Shown piece after piece: positions 61,783-64,000 of a stretch of DNA of 64,000 bases. The stretch is from Scatophagus argus. Its lineage: Eukaryota > Chordata > Actinopteri > Scatophagidae. The stretch's first letter is position 1, and the number at the start of each line of letters is the position of its first letter. The position numbers and the translations under genes were made by a program. The stretch lies in contig NC_058514.1 in NCBI RefSeq assembly GCF_020382885.2, positions 14,742,249-14,806,248 of the forward strand, written 5' to 3'. The notes below the pieces were generated by a model. The model was not told where the DNA came from. It ran no database searches and worked only from the letters and a program-made list of their open reading frames with translations.

Positions 61783-64000
61783 CTGCAAACAAACGCGCAC
61801 AGGGTTTGCTTACATATGTTTACATGACTGTATGTTTTAGGCTGTAATTATTTCTACATTTGTTATATCTCTGTTTGAAACCCACGTCCAGCATGAGGTT
61901 GAGGTTGAATCAACCTGTTAACATGTCGACTGTGTGAGCTTACTCATCATGTGCCTCTCTGCGTGATACATTTACATGCATCTTTGGAAGTATTTTAAGT
62001 AATTCCTTTTTCTTCCTTTTTTTTCTTTTTTTTTTGAGTGTGGACCTTTGAGAACTCTGTTGTGTGCATGCTGACTGCCTCTATCCCAACATCATAACAC
62101 TTTAAGAATCACTTTATTTGTCTTTTAACATTTTTTTAAATTTCAGGACAGGACTTCTTTTTATGAGAATATCACAGAAAAACAAGACAAAAATAACTAT
62201 TACAGCTTGGTAGCGAAACAGGCACAATGCCCAGAAAGCATGAGAGCCAATGAATTGAAATATTTTTTGATACTGGTATTAACTAGTAGGCGTCTGTCCT
62301 TACTAGACAGATAACAGCTCTCTTTCAAAGTGCCAGTTCTTTAACAATGCAGCCCTGTCTTTGCAGTTCAGCCTTTACTTTTCTTTCATTAAAATGCATC
62401 TCGTCCAGGCATTGTTATTCAGCTTGTTTGTGGCCATCTGCTAAAATTGTGGCAGGAGGGCATCATGTTACTGTTCATAACAAAACTGTTGCTGACACCC
62501 TTGTTTCAAATATCAGGTTTTCAGACATTCATGTCCTGAAGCCAACAAAATCTTGTAGCATGACCTCCTTTCTCCGCAACAGTCCTGCATCGAATTTAAA
62601 TCGATGGATAGGAGGTGAAAAACATAATTGTTCGAGTTAGACAGTCTCTTTTCAAGTTTACATTTACCAAGTTATGTAATTTTTGGTTGAGGTAAAATCT
62701 CTATATATCCTCTAACAGTTGCAGAGATAAGATACATAAGAGTAAATAAAATTTCTGTTTCTAATAACTTTTTTGACTGTGTTGGAGTAACTTAAAATTA
62801 ACATTGCAACTCAAATGCATACATACACACACATCAAAGACATGGGGGAGCAGTATTTGGCACTGTTATCTCAGAAATAACAGGCTGCAGGTTTGAACCT
62901 GTAGCACAGCTTGTGTTTTCGCAAGATGCTCTGGTTTACTTCGCTTTAAATGGACCGTAGGTGTGACTGGTTGGCACCGGCCTGTTTTCACCTTCTAAAA
63001 GAAAAGGAAGTATAGCTAACAGATAAATGGATCAGGGTTATGAAATGTTTAAAAAAAATGTTAAAAGTATGTTTAAATCACATGGTCACTCTATTGCTAC
63101 AGAAAGAGAAAGAAAACCGGAACCACTAGGGCCCAAATCCGTCCCAGTCTGATATCAGCATATATTTCTTTTGGAAATTGTGCACTGAAATTTATCATAT
63201 CTTGAATACTAACCAGTCCCTCAAAGAAAACACTACATTTAAGCGTTGGTCAAATTTATTTACAGTACATAATCACATTTAACATTTTGGTAAAGCTATA
63301 ATCAGTGGGTAATTTGAAGGGTTGCCATTCCCCTTGTTAGCAAAATGATCGAAATTCACTGACTCACTGATCCTTTATCTGTCTGAAGTTTTTACAAGTT
63401 AGACTTTATGGCCCTGATCATTGCTCTGAAATATCAGCAACCTAACGGTTTCTTGATAAAGCCCCGACGCTTGAAACTGACAACGTCAAGTAGCAGCATT
63501 AAGTTGTGGAAGAGAGAGAGGTTCATAAACAAAATATTTTGGAGAGACATAACGTGGGTAGGTGTGTTTTGTGGTGTTGGAAGAGTGGGTGCTACCACTG
63601 TTAAAAATCAAATCGCAAATCGATGACTGGCTATGATAACATTTAGTGTAGCTATAGAAAGTATTTAGCTAGTGATTAAATTAATTCCACCTCAGCTACT
63701 ATTTCTGCTTTCCAGTTTAAGTTTTTTTAGGCTAAACTCCTTGTGTTTTTGGGAATAGCGAAATCTACTGAAAGCAGATTTGCTGCTGTGGAAAAATCAC
63801 ATAAAGTACACGTGTGATGAGAGTGAGTACTTTTCTTTGTTCAAACTAAATTCTGTTAAAAATAAGGAAATCACATAAAAGGCCAATGTTTATCTTAGGA
63901 AACAACAGTTATTCACACTTCACAGGGAATACGAGATAAAAATGCAGCTTGGTCAGTGTCATACTACACAATACAGTATCATTACAGTTTGTGACAAAAT

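Larger units (their letters stand above)
60686..64000. other. Region upstream of cmah
   Basis: Apart from the candidate exon at 61710-61782, I see no coding exon. It contains a hAT-like terminus fragment at 60799-60862 and a GTTT/T-run at 61440-61482. AT-rich sequence without recognisable genes runs to the window end. The cmah promoter may be here or beyond the window. Confidence 0.5.

Overview
This is a window of vertebrate nuclear DNA, almost certainly from a ray-finned (teleost, probably percomorph-like) fish. Genes are split into short exons with GT-AG introns. The repeats are Tc1-like transposons, a tRNA-derived SINE, a LINE fragment and simple repeats typical of fish. The gene set is KRR1, GLIPR1, an intact CMP-sialic acid hydroxylase, a uromodulin-like ZP protein and a secreted type-B carboxylesterase. 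I saw no operon, CRISPR or other prokaryotic structure.

Layout. 1-8244 has no recognisable gene; it holds a SINE and diverged repeats. 8245-22966 (minus) is an eight-exon secreted carboxylesterase (611 codons) with all catalytic residues. Its last intron is 9.7 kb and carries two Tc1 relics and a pair of related unclassified repeats. 22967-25019 is a 2-kb divergent intergenic region. 25020-34165 (plus) is an 18-exon membrane protein of about 1029 aa: signal peptide, unique N-terminal region, four FN3-like modules, SEA-like region, EGF, ZP domain, furin site, transmembrane helix. It is best matched to uromodulin-like 1. Only 239 bp later, 34405-41400 (plus) is krr1 (384 aa, 10 exons), with a Tc1 element in one intron. 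42655-44825 (minus) is a glipr1-type CAP protein with a C-terminal membrane anchor. 48343-60680 (minus) is cmah (597 aa, 13 coding exons), with a plausible upstream exon at 61710-61782. The remainder to 64000 is non-coding as far as I can see.

I derived exon joins by hand from splice consensus, reading-frame phase and remembered family features. In all five genes the joined coding length is divisible by three and every phase closes, which is strong internal support. The genes do not form a pathway. krr1 acts in the nucleolus, cmah in the cytosol, and the other three products are secreted or membrane-bound. The krr1-glipr1 adjacency matches the known human 12q21 neighbourhood. No novel system stands out. 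The best leads are the unusual N-terminus of the ZP protein, the cmah upstream start, a GC-AG intron, a possible retroviral env relic, and several in-window repeat families.
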